NCBI RefSeq assembly: GCF_002994745.2
Contig: NC_037092.1
Location: forward strand, 81,512,824-81,576,823
Source of the DNA: Rosa chinensis
Taxonomy: Eukaryota; Streptophyta; Magnoliopsida; Rosales; Rosaceae
Reading direction: 5' to 3'
Length of the DNA: 64,000 nt
Shown: piece after piece, positions 45,506-56,298 of the stretch
How positions within the stretch are numbered: position 1 is the stretch's first letter
Layout: the number at the start of each line of letters is the position of its first letter
Notes under the pieces: generated by a model
Databases searched by the model: none
What the model was told of the DNA's origin: nothing
What the model saw: only the letters and a program-made list of their open reading frames with translations
Program-made: the position numbers and the translations under genes

Positions 45506-46432
45506 CTACCTTCGTAGGTACATTGCAAATTCAGGTCCATTGATCAGACGTTCCATATCAGAAATAGACACCATAAAGAGGATTCTCCCTTGATTGAGGC
45601 GCATTGGCGCAATATGCATAGTCCCTAGGACTGGTGGCGTTGGAAAGTGGTGCCCATGGCCAACGTTGGTTCCATGGTTTCCAACCCTATTTCCCTCAAA
45701 ATCACGCCTCCTACGGTCGTGGGATTGTCGCCTTGAGCGATTACCTTCTTGAGCATTTCGATCGTATGGATCATGACGTCGATGGCGACTTTCTCTAGCC
45801 ATAGGACGATGCTCTTGATAGCTATCTTGAAGCCTATCAATTTCTCTTTTCACAAGTTCATTGCCATGTCTTTCAGCAGTGGCCATAGCTGCAATAAGCT
45901 GTTGGAAACTTGTGATCCGTCTTGCATTTACATGAGTCCGGAATAAGTCAGAGGACCTCATAGCATAGACGGGGAAGGTATTGAGGGTTTTCTCAATCAA
46001 TTGGTCTTCTGTGATTGTTTTTCCACAGAGACGCATCATTGCTCTGATGCTGAGAGCTTCCGAATAAAATTGCATGACAGTGTCAAATTCAGAAAAGCGA
46101 AGATGTTTCCATTCTGCTTCTGTATTCGGAAGTATGGAGTCACGAACATTGCCATATCGTTCGCGAAGCGCATGCCAAAGCTTTATGGCGCTATCCTCAT
46201 TTATGAACTCAAACTGTAGGTCACTATCCATGTGACGTTTCATGAAGGCAAGTGCCTTGGAATTATCTTTCTCAGTTTGAGGGTCTGGAGCTGTTTCTAT
46301 AGGACAAAGCTCTTGGATTGTATGCAATAAATCAAGGGCAATGAGGTGGATCTCGACATCAGTGACCCAAATTAAGTACCTTTTGCCTGCATAATCCAAT
46401 GGAACAAAATCGAGTTTGTTTGTGTTTGACAT
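45506..46432 (-). pseudogene. Copia C gag lacking its CCHC knuckle
   Basis: Starts MSNTNKLDFVPLDYAGKRYL and has WVTDVEIHL, MKRHMDSDLQFEF, LWHALRERYGN and LIEKTLNTFP. After an Arg-rich stretch (RESRHRRHDPYDRNAQE) it ends at 45506 without the zinc knuckle that copia B keeps, and no protease motif is seen before the integrase frame. The frame is open for 308 codons. Confidence 0.85.
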
Positions 46433-46587
46433 CCAGAAAGATGAAACAAAAACAAGTTAGTTTCGGAGTCAATGCTTCCACGAAAACTAAATAAGATTTC
46501 CGAGCTATGCTACCAAGAAATCGATTTCCAAGAATAATTGGATTAGACCGAAACAATGATGTTTATATGGTCGTTAATCGATGCTTA

Positions 46588-46630
46588 CGGACGCTCTTAG
46601 TCCGAAGTCTTACGAACGCTCTTAGTTCGT
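46588..46630 (-). ncRNA. Leader hairpins, copia C (two units)
   Basis: 46604-46588 reads in sense with stem CGGAC/GTCCG, and 46630-46612 with stem ACGAAC/GTTCGT. Both have the TAAGAGC loop. They lie about 160 nt upstream of the gag ATG, as in A and B. Confidence 0.55.
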
Positions 46631-47224
46631 TAATTGCGTGAATCCCCACGATTCCGCTTTTCAAGAATCGAACCCACGTTATAAGAAAGGTGGGATGTAG
46701 AAGAAGGGAGGTTTTCAAGTCCCCGAGAAAAGAAGAAATATTTAAATTTCGAATTATAGGAACTTCAAAACTTACTCTTTTGAATACTTACTTGGTGAAA
46801 ATTCGGAGCAGATTCTGTTCTGAACAGCTTGTACCTCGATTGGTGTACAGATCTCAATATGACTCCGATAAGACTGAAATTCGGAGGTTAGATGGAAGAG
46901 ACAGAGACGAACAACTTTGATGAAGAAAGTTTTTCGATCTGAGCTTCCGAACTAGACGTTTCGAGGCTTGCAAGAAGACGGATGTGCACAGGAACTGGAA
47001 AAAGATGCAGTGGGTGTGCGTTGGCTTGTTTGCGCAGCAGGGATGCTTCGGTGGCAGCAGGCTGGAACGCAGGGCTGCAGGGAGGGGGCAGCAGGGGCTG
47101 CTGTGCAAGGTTGCAAGCACACGGGTGCTCGGGCTGCAGCGAAGGCTCGGCTAGCTCGGGCTAGGGGCTGCTTTGTGAATGAGTTTTGGTTTTCTGTTTT
47201 GTGGTTAGAGTCGTGCTGATAACG

Positions 47225-47431
47225 TGTTTAAGTATAATGTATTTGAGAGAGATTGATGAGAGAGATGTGTTCTTATTATTGAGAATAGGAGCCCTATATA
47301 TAGGGATTACAAAGTGCTAGTTCTAATGTTACAAGGAATACCAATCCGTGTAGGATTGGGAAATCTAGAACCTTCTCTCCTATTGCTACTCCTAGTTTGA
47401 TAAGGCACACTAAATCGATATTCCTTCAACA
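47225..47431 (-). repeat. 5' LTR of copia C
   Basis: 207 bp, with no difference from 41152-41358 on inspection. In sense, the next bases CGTTATCAGCACGAC (47224-47210) form the putative primer-binding region. Confidence 0.92.
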
Positions 47432-49494
47432 GAATGCTAATAGCTGCTGGACTAACAGGACATAGTTGGTAATAACCCAGGGATGCTTAAATAATATTGG
47501 AAGAAATTCCATTTTTCTATCGTTGTCAGAAAATAGAAACAGACATGGAAGGAAGATTTCGCAGGTTTGGTTGAGATTGTATAAGGCCCTGTCAGTAGCT
47601 GCAGGACCAAAACTTGATATTGGTACTGAACTAGGAATAGTTGTGTGGTTGCATCGACAAAATCTTTTCTTTTGGCACTGTCCTTCAAACATTGAGCATG
47701 GGTTCAGTGAAATAATCAGTAAGGAAAAAAAAAAGCTTGTGGTACTAGTCTGTGAAAGCATGTAGGCGCAACAGATATCTTTTTAACCATCTTTGTCTTG
47801 TTCACTTTGATTTGCAGATCCAAGTCATGAAGGAGACTTACTTGCCTGAATTAAGTGAAATGTTTCAGAAAATTGATAATAAACTCCAGGAGGTATATCA
47901 TCTCAATTTTTCTCATGTAATTTCTTGCTAAGTTTTAGTCATCAAGCAGTCTTTCTCTTCAAGGTTATGTTAGAGGCAATCTGTCATAGATTCCTCCCAA
48001 TGAATAGTTCTCCTTTTCAATCACCAAAGCCATGTAGCCTGTGTACATGGCATTGTTATCAGAATACTTAGCTGGCTACAAGGTTTTGCTACGTTTTTTC
48101 GGCTGCTGTTATGTGTCTTACTCTCCTCTGCTGTTCTTTATGTTTGCTAGTACGAGTCTGTTCCGCCACAGTCAAATCCAGATAAGCTTGAGAAGCTGAA
48201 AGTGTTTAGGACCATGTTGGAGCACCTCATAACAGTCTTACAGGTTTCCAAAAGTAATATTTCACCTGGTTTGAAGGAGAAGTTGGGTTTATACGAGAAG
48301 CAGATCATAAATTTCATTAATACAAATAGACCCAGGAAGACTGTTTCTTCTCTACATCTTCCCCCACCTGATATGCACAATGCACACCTGCTGCAACAAC
48401 CTAAGGTGGAGCAACAAGATCAGAGTGCATCTAACTTAATACCTACTCAAGGACAGCAGTCTCAACCTCATCCATCACAGCAACAATATCTTTCAAATAT
48501 TCAATCTCAGCTTATACATATACAACAACGACAGTTGAGCATGCAACAACAGTTAATCCCACTACTGCAAGATATGCAGCAAAGGCACAAAGCATCGGGT
48601 CAGGTATCGGCAGCCATAATTCAACCACGAAATACAATGGAGCTGCAAAACCAGTTATATCAATCACATACAGCCATTCCGGAGACATCATCAAGTATAT
48701 TGCTCTGCAGTTGTTCTTTTCCAATCGCTGTCTTACTTTTTTATTTGGGCCTGTTTGTCATATTGAGTTCTGATCAACATCATCATCATCATCATCATTA
48801 TTTGAACTTATCTGGTTGTGAAATATAAGGAGCCTCCTTTTTTAATTTGTGAATTCTTATTGTGCTGCCATTTTGTTTCTACAACGTTGTGAAAATTTTG
48901 TATTCGTTTCTTGCCATTGAGCCTAATCTACGTAGCCATTTTTTGTTATTTTCTTCGATTGTTAATAAACATTTTTCTCATATCAAAAGTTTGTGGAAAT
49001 ACTCACCTGTAGTTCATTTTTTGTACCGTGTAGCATCTCTAGATTCACCTGCCCTGACTGGACATACAGACAAGAGGCCTATCAAAAGGTGATGTTCCTG
49101 ATCATGTTTGCTCATTAAATGGGATTTACATATGATATAAGAAATTGAAGGCTCAGCTTTGGAGTTTAGACCATTAATCTGTAGGCTGTAGAGATTTTAT
49201 ACAAGTTTATTGGGAGTTTATTAGTAGCCGTAACAACATGAGATCAAATGGATAAGTTTTCAGAATCAATAGAGATCCATCAAAGTTAGCAAATTGTGTA
49301 TGATTTTCTTGCTTGGATTGTCCATGAACTTTGTTGGGTTTTTGATTCCTGGTGAATTTCAGGCTTTGATTTTGTGTAATTGAATTTAGAAACTTATGTT
49401 GGGAAAGTTTAGCAACTTGTGTATCAGGCTTTCATTGAACTTTCTATTGAATGTCTATTGTTTTGTTTCACATTTTTGGTGGTTGGTAAGGTTC

Positions 49495-50392
49495 ATGGAT
49501 AACAACGATGGGAGTCCTCCTAATGGTGGAGAGCCTGCAATGGATGCAGGAGATTGGAGGAACAGACTGCAGGCGGATTCGCGGCAAAGAGTTGTCAATA
49601 AGATGTTAGTATGCTGAAATTTCGAGTGCATTGGTGTGTTCATCTTGAATTCGCTTTTGTTGCATGTTAATAATAGCTTTTGAATTTGTTGCATATGAAG
49701 AATGGATACATTGAAGAGGCATCTTCCTTTCTCCGGTCAAGAGGGATTGCATGAACTCAAGAAAATTGCTGTTAGGTTCGAGGAAAAGATTTATACTGCT
49801 GCCACAAGTCAGGTACTACAGACTATATAGTGACTTAGATATCTATTGTTTGTTGGTGTGCAGGTAGCAATATGATATAACTTTTGATTCGATCTCGGTT
49901 TGTAGTCAGATTATCTACGGAAAATTTCTCTGAAGATGCTCACTATGGAGACCAGGTCTCAGAAAACAATGGCCGATTCTTTACAATCCAACTCTGCTGG
50001 TAATACCTATGAAACATATGATAGTAATTCATGCAACTCCATCTTATTGTTTTTTATTTTTTCATTTTAATTTTTATAACTTTTTCTATTATGTGTTTAT
50101 AACTTTTATATTACTCGAGTATTGAGTACGGTCTTCTGTTATGCAACCTCAAGTCACCAATCAAGGACAACTCTTATCAGAGAACATTCAAAGTAACAAT
50201 CCGCCTGCTGGAGTTCAAAATTCTGCTGGCTTATCATCTGCACTACCCCCTACCTCTGTGCCCGGCTTATCATTTGTACTAGCTCCTACCCCGGCACTAA
50301 ATACGTCTGCCTTACTATCTGCACTACCCCCTGCCCTGGTAGAAATATGCCTGCCAGCTTATCATCTGTGTTACCTTCTCCACAGGACATGA
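49495..50392 (+). CDS. Short MED15-like KIX protein (module 10), truncated by a frameshift
   Basis: The exons are 49495-49604, 49701-49812, 49906-49999 and about 50127-50392, giving 193 residues if spliced at GAG. The KIX region is excellent: MDNNDGSPPNGGEPAMDAGD, MDTLKRHLPFSGQEGLHELKK, YTAATSQ and SDYLRKISLKMLTMETRSQ. The usual acceptor TAG before exon 4 is TAC here, and an AG three bases upstream would restore splicing in frame. A 1-bp indel near 50338 shifts exon 4 to an early stop. A relic of the later LDSP..KRPIK exon lies at 50709-50763. It may make a KIX-only protein or be an early pseudogene. Confidence 0.6.
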
Positions 50393-51184
50393 ATATATCT
50401 AGTTCATCATTTGAACTATTTCCTATCTGCATTACTTTTTATTTGGGCCTGTTTTGAGTTCTGATCAACATCATCATCATCGGTATTTGAACTTACCTGG
50501 TCATGAAATATAAGGAGCCTTCTTTTGTAATTTGTGAATTCTTATTGTGCTACAGCTTTGTTTCCACAAGTTTGTCAAAATTTTATTTTTGTTTCTTGCC
50601 ATTGAGCCTAATCTATGTAGCCATTTTTTGTCATTTTCTTTGATTGTTTTCTCATATCAAAAGTTTGTGGAAATACTCACCTCATAGTTTTTTTTTTATA
50701 CTGTGTAGCATCTCTAGATTCACCTGCCCTGACTGGACATAGAGAGAAGAGGCCTATCAAAAGGTGATGTTCCTGACCATGTTTGCTCGTTAAATGGGAT
50801 TTACATATGATATAAGATCATAAAGAAATTGAAGGCTCAGCTTTGGGGTTTGGACCATTAATCTGTAGGCTGTAGGGATTTAATACAAGCTTATTGGGAG
50901 TTCATTAGTTGCTGTAACAACATAAGAGCAAATGGATAAGTTTTCAGAATCAAAAATCTCTATGATCCATCAAAGTTAGCAACTTGTGTATGATTTTCTT
51001 TCTTGGATTGTCCATGAACTTTGTTGGGTATTCGATTCCATGTGAATTTCAGGCTTTGATTTTGCGTAATTGAATTTACAAACTTATGTTGGGAAAAGTT
51101 TAGCAGCTTGTGTATCAGGCTTTCATTGAACTTGCTATTGAATGTCTATTGTTTTGTTTGACATTTTGGTGGTTGGTAAGGTTC

Positions 51185-53697
51185 ATGAAGTACAACGATG
51201 GGAGTCCTCCTCAAGGTGGAGAGCCTGCAATGGATGTAGGAGATTGGAGGAGCCAATTGCAGGCGGATTCGCGGCAAAGAATTGTCAATAAGCTGTTAGT
51301 ATGCTGAATTTCGACTGCATTTGGGTCTTCATCTTGAATTCACTTTTGTTCTATGTTAAAAATGGCTTTTGAATTTGTTGCATGTCAAGTATGGATCTAT
51401 TGAAGAGGCATCTTCCTTTCTCCAGTCAAGAGGGATTGGACGAACTGAAGAAAATTTCTGTTAGATTTGAGGAAAAGATTTATGGTGCTGCCACAAGTCA
51501 GGTACATAGTCTGTATATAGTTACTTAGATATCTATTGTTTATATAGTGACTTGGATATCTATTGTTTTTTGGTCTGTAGGTAGCAATATGATCTAACTT
51601 TTGTTCCGATCTCGGTTTGTAGTCAGATTATCTACGGAAAATTTCTCTGAAGATGATCACTATGGAGACCAAGTCTCAGAACACAATGGCCAATTCTTTA
51701 CAATCCAACTCTGCTGGTAATACCTATGAAACATGTGATAGTAATTCATGCAACTCCATCTTATTGTTTTTTATTTTTTCATTTTAATTTTTATACCTTT
51801 TTCTATTATGCGTTTATAACTTTTATATTACTTGAGTACTGAGTACGGTCTTCTGGTATGCAACCTCAAGTCACCAATCAAGGACAACTCTTATCAGAGA
51901 ACATTCAAAGTAACATTCCGCCTGCTGGAGTTCAAAATTCTGCTGGCTTATCATCTGCACTAACCCCTACCTCTGGGCCCGGCTTATCATCTGTACTAGC
52001 TCCTACCCCGGCACTAAATACGTCTGCCTTACTATCTGCACCCCCACCCCCCCGGGCCCCCGGTAGAAATATACCTGCTAGCTTATCATCTGCGTTACAT
52101 TCTCCACATGAATATGTCTAGTTCATCATTTGAACTATTTCCTATCTGCATTACTTTTTATTTGGGCCTGTTTGTCATTTTGAGTTCTGATCAACATCAT
52201 CATCATCATTATTTGAATTTGTCTGGTTGTGAAATATAAGGAGCCTTCTTTTTTAATTTGTGAATTCTTATTGTACTACCATTTTGATTCTAAAATTTTG
52301 TGAAAATTTTGTTTTCGTTTCTTGCCATTGAGCCTAATCTATGTAGCCATTTTTTGTTATTTTCTTTGATTGTTTTCTCATATCAAAAGTTTGTGGAAAT
52401 ACTCACCTGATAGTTCTTTTTTTATACTGTAGCATTTCTAGATTCCCCTGCCCTGACTGGACATACAGAGAAGAGGCCTATCAAAAGGTGATGTTCCTGA
52501 CCATGTCTGCTCATTAAATGGGATTTACATATGATATAAGATCATAAAGAAATTGAATGCTCTGGGGTTTGGACCATTAATCTGTATGCTGTAGGGATTT
52601 CACACAAGCTTATTGGGAGTTTCTTAGTTGCTGTAACAACATGAGATAATGGTTCTGAATTAAGTATTAAAATATAAGAACTAATACATTGCTTTTTTGT
52701 GTCTGAATATAAGAGTACACTCAACACTGTTTAGTAGTAGAAGAAATGATAACATATATAGGAAGACATTGTTCACTAGAAAATGTCAGTCAGTTTTGAT
52801 ATAGGTATGAAAAGGATATGGAAGGCATTGCTTTGTGCCTGGCCATTTGGGAATAGAATGGAGATTACATGCAGATGCTAGTAGCTGCTGTAATAACATA
52901 GGCATGCATAATTACCAGAATAGATGAGAAAACTTTGGAATTCGCCATGTTATTTGTGAGTAGAAAATCAATCTCTGTGTTCTTTTCAAAAGAAAAGAAA
53001 TTGAATTCACATTTTCAGATGCAAAAAGGTTGAAGAGAGGTTTGGGTCTTGGTGGGATTGCTATAACTCTTGAATTTATGCTTTCCGGATGCATGGTCAT
53101 GTGGACAAGTTCTTTTTCTCTTGGCACTGTCAAGTATCAAACTCTATCTTTAATAGGTTATTGAAATAATGAGCAAGCTAGAAACAAAGAGATAGTAATC
53201 ATAGACTACATTGATCCTTCTAATCTTTAATAGACCACTCTTTTAGAGATGCAACAAAATTTTCTCTAATCATCCTTGTCTTGCGCACTTTGATTTGTAG
53301 ATCAAAGACATGAAGCAGTTATACTTTCCTGAACTAAGTGAAACGTACTGGAAGATAGCCACTAAACTTCAGCTGGCGGGTATGTAATCATATTTTCCTC
53401 ATGTGACATATGTCTCCTCATATCTGGCATTGTTACCACAATTCCAACATCACTGGTTATAAGGGTCTTCTTTGCCTCACTCTTTTCGCTGTTCTTTCTG
53501 TTTGCTAGCAGGATTCTCATCTACAACAGCAAACATCCGACCAGCATCAGAAGCTGAGCATGTATAAGAACATGCTGGAGCGCCTCATAACTTTCTTACA
53601 CTATTCCAAAACTGATATTTCACTTGGTTTGAAGGAGAAATTGGTTTCGTATGAGAAGCAGATAATAAATTTTATTAATACAAATAGACTCAGGTAG
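51185..53697 (+). CDS. MED15-like KIX gene (module 11), early stop, decayed 3' half
   Basis: The exons are 51185-51294 (MKYNDGSPPQGGEPAMDVGD), 51390-51501 (MDLLKRHLPFSSQEGLDELKK), 51623-51716 (SDYLRKISLKMITMETKSQN) and about 51844-52121, giving 197 residues. Exon 4 has the same TAG to TAC acceptor change as module 10 and stops at EYV. Downstream relics match the MED15 body: 52433-52487, 53301-53379 (IKDMKQLYFPELSETYWKIATK) and about 53506-53697 (LEKLVSYEKQIINFINTNRLR-like, ended by TAG). The 5' part may give a KIX-only protein. The full-length protein is not possible without readthrough. Confidence 0.6.
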
Positions 53698-55490
53698 CCT
53701 GTAGCTCCCTCCACCTCATATTCACTCCATACAGGAGCAACAATCTCACGTTACTCGAGTGCAATCTCATGAAAATCAAATGAATCCCCGATAGCATATT
53801 TTGATGTTTTGTTTATTTGGTTTTTCTACAGCACGTACAGTTTTCTCTTGATAAGTTTATTCATAAGCAAAGTCTCATGGAAAGTTTTAGAAATTATTTT
53901 CTGGTGTGACTGATACAAGAATCCAACAGCACTAGGACGAACCGAGTATTATAATGCAAAGGGCAGATTTCTTGCTGCGTACGGAATAGGATGAGCACGT
54001 GCACGTGCACTATAGGGAGTAGACTTGCGTGAATTGTAATTGCCTATCTATTGTGATTTTGGAATGTTCAGCAAGACAGAAAAAGGAAAATAATGAGAAA
54101 CAAAATCAACGTGCATGCAAGTACATATATAAGAAAAAGAAAATCTCTGAAGAAATTTTGGCAGAGTTACATAACTACACTCAGAAAAGGATGAGAAGAA
54201 GTATAGATAGTGTTTCTCGTGGCACAAAAGTTTGGTTAAATGAGCAAGTCTGGGCATAGTTTTATACAAACTTCACTTGTCATTTTTGTTAGGTTTAAAG
54301 CACGAAAGCAAAGCAATTGACGTGTGAAAACGACACCCATATTATTTTCTACAAAATATTGAAAGCAGTCTTGGACTTGGGCTATGCTAACAACTTGATG
54401 AACAAGCTTTCGACTTCGTCATAGAGCAGGGCAATCAAATTAACATCAACTATTTTAAGTTTATGACACGAACTTAAGAAATAGTGAATGGAGGTACAAT
54501 CGATTTGAATAGAGCATGACTGTATTCACTAAAATCTAGATACATGTGAGTTGTGGTCAGTTAGTTATTTGTAAGATTAACATTGTGAAGGTCATAGTCA
54601 TGAGTTCGATAACCAACACTCCTAGATGATATTCCATGTAATAGAAGAATACTCGCAATCTAAGAAACATTGGCGCTACTTGGAATAAAATTTATTTTGT
54701 TATTAATAATAGATTTGTAACAAATGAGATATAACAAAAAATAAACTTTTTTCATGATTTTTTTTACAAATACAAAACAGAATTGTTCACCTTAAAAAAA
54801 AAAATGAAAGGATATGGCAGGATTGTAATTTCAATCAAAAGTCAGGGGCAAAACCATATTTTCATATGAAGAGTGATAATGGCAAACAGTAAATCATGAA
54901 AAACAAAGGGCAAAACTGTCTTTTCATGCCCTTATGAACAGTGCCACGGGCTTTAGAATATTTAGAATATCAAAAAGAGAAGACTTAGTACCTTCATCTA
55001 AACAAGTCATGCCACCCATTGTCCATCCGATCAACGATAACTATTGATAGAGCCTAAAAACTTTCTCTTTTTTGGTTACATAAAATGGTGGCGGAGTAAG
55101 CTATCACTCTGGGGCCGAGAGCAACATGGGTATGATCTCTCCTCAAATGATGTTTTTCACAAGCTAAGGTTCGAACTAGAGATCTCCTATTACCATGAGA
55201 AGTCCTATAGCATCCGCTACACTTGCAGCCCAACATACTTTCACTAAACCGGCCCCAATAAGTCGAGCCTGAAAACTTTTACGATATCACTAATTTGGGC
55301 TAAAATAATTTCCTTTTTAGTTGTGCAAATTATTCACTAAAAGTTTTTTGGCTGACAGTGAAACGCACTCCAAATCCTCATATGGCAATATTTCACTCCT
55401 AAAACTGGAAAAGCCGAAAACGAAGGAAAATACAGAGCAAGTCTGTGCTTGTTGACGTGAACAATCTTGTCAGTTGACCTGAGCAAGCTT
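53698..55490. other. Intergenic region, no gene seen
   Basis: AT-rich with short frames only. 54550-54680 and 55080-55240 contain phrases such as GGTTCGAACTAGAG that resemble tRNA-type B boxes of SINEs, but no complete element could be delimited. Confidence 0.5.
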
Positions 55491-55603
55491 CTATATATAT
55501 ACTACAAACAAGACCCTCGTTGATTCCTACACACAGAGCATTCAGTAACTTCCGTGTCTTGTCCACTTTCCTGATCACTATCTTCAGTCCCTCGAACAAA
55601 ACG
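55491..55603 (+). promoter_or_regulatory. TATA box and 5' UTR exon of the 56.3-kb MED15-like gene
   Basis: CTATATATATAC at 55491 is followed by a pyrimidine-rich leader ending CGAACAAAACG|gtaatg at 55603. Similar leaders with a donor are found near 36035 and 61609, so the array genes share a 5' UTR intron ending just before the ATG. Confidence 0.55.
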
Positions 55604-56298
55604 GTAATGCTATTTTCAATCCTCTTAAAGTATTCGGTTTTGGTTTCACCATCGTTAATTTTCTTGCTCCGATTGTCCTCACACGTGGTGGAGTTTTCGA
55701 TTGTATGTGAATTACAACCTTTGGTTCTGCGTAGTTGAATTCAGGAACTATATGTTTGACCAAAATTCTGCTTAAAATGTTAGCTTAAATGGACACAGTT
55801 TGTGTATCAAGAATCACTGTCATCGATCAAAGTTGTCAACTTTTCCTGCTCAGTTTTTCCTCCATATTTGTTGGGTTTGCGATTGTATGTGAGTTGCACG
55901 CCTTGTTTTTGCGGAGTTGAATTCAGGAATTGTATGTTGAGATCCTGCTTAAAGTTTAGATCAAGTGAAAACATATCATAAATCACTATGATCCATAAAA
56001 GTTAGCAACTTGTTTATGATCCATTAAAGTTTAGATCAAATGGATAAGTTTTCAAAATCAAAATCATCTATGATCCATCAAAGTTAGCAACTTGTGTGTG
56101 ATTTTCTTGCTTGGATTGTCCATGAACTTTGTTGGGTTTTCAATTCCCAGTGAATTGCAGGCTTTGATTTTGCGTAATTGAATTTATGAACTTATGTTGG
56201 GAAAAATTTAGCAACTTGTGTATCAGGCTTTCATTGAATTTGCTATTGAATGTCTATTGATTTGTTTGACATTTTGGTGGTTGGCAATGGTAAGGTTC

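Larger units (their letters stand above)
41152..47431 (-). mobile_element. Ty1-copia LTR retrotransposon C, very young, in a MED15-like intron
   Basis: The element is 6280 bp with 207-bp LTRs that I read as identical and an exact GAATG target duplication (41147-41151 and 47432-47436). Coding sense is minus, antisense to the host gene. The order gag, integrase, RT, RNase H is that of Ty1-copia. The family relation to A and B shows in the LTR ends (GGCACACTAAATCGATATTCC, CTTCAACA), in the leader hairpins and throughout pol. Confidence 0.95.
40154..49088 (+). pseudogene. 3' half of a MED15-like gene, intron split by a MITE and copia C
   Basis: Exons are about 40154-40187 (DWQEEVYQK), 47818-47892 (IQVMKETYLPELSEMFQKIDNKLQE), 48151-48694 (YESVPPQSNPDKLEKLKVF, VSKSNISPGLKEKLG, INFINTNRPRK, then a Q-rich end to IPETSSS) and 49034-49088 (TSLDSPALTGHTDKRPIKR). 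These are the conserved central segments of plant MED15. The intron after the first exon has been enlarged by about 7 kb by a MULE MITE (40402-41110) and copia C. The last exon is 16 bp shorter than its counterpart and changes phase. No KIX start is attached. It is a relic or the tail of module 9. Confidence 0.6.

Noticed and set aside
44072..47431. Copia C as an autonomous element
   Set aside because: The CCHC knuckle and protease are missing, with a TAG before RT, a TGA before RNase H and frame shifts, despite identical LTRs.
48779..48800. His-rich tail from a CAT repeat as a protein feature
   Set aside because: It follows the exon donor at 48694 and lies in an intron-like stretch repeated without coding constraint at 50465 and 52195.
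54550..55250. Possible tRNA-derived SINE (A-box-like TGGCGGAGTAAG, B-box-like GGTTCGAAC)
   Set aside because: The boxes are about 80 bp apart, no poly(A)/T tail or target duplication was found, and no second copy is seen in the window.
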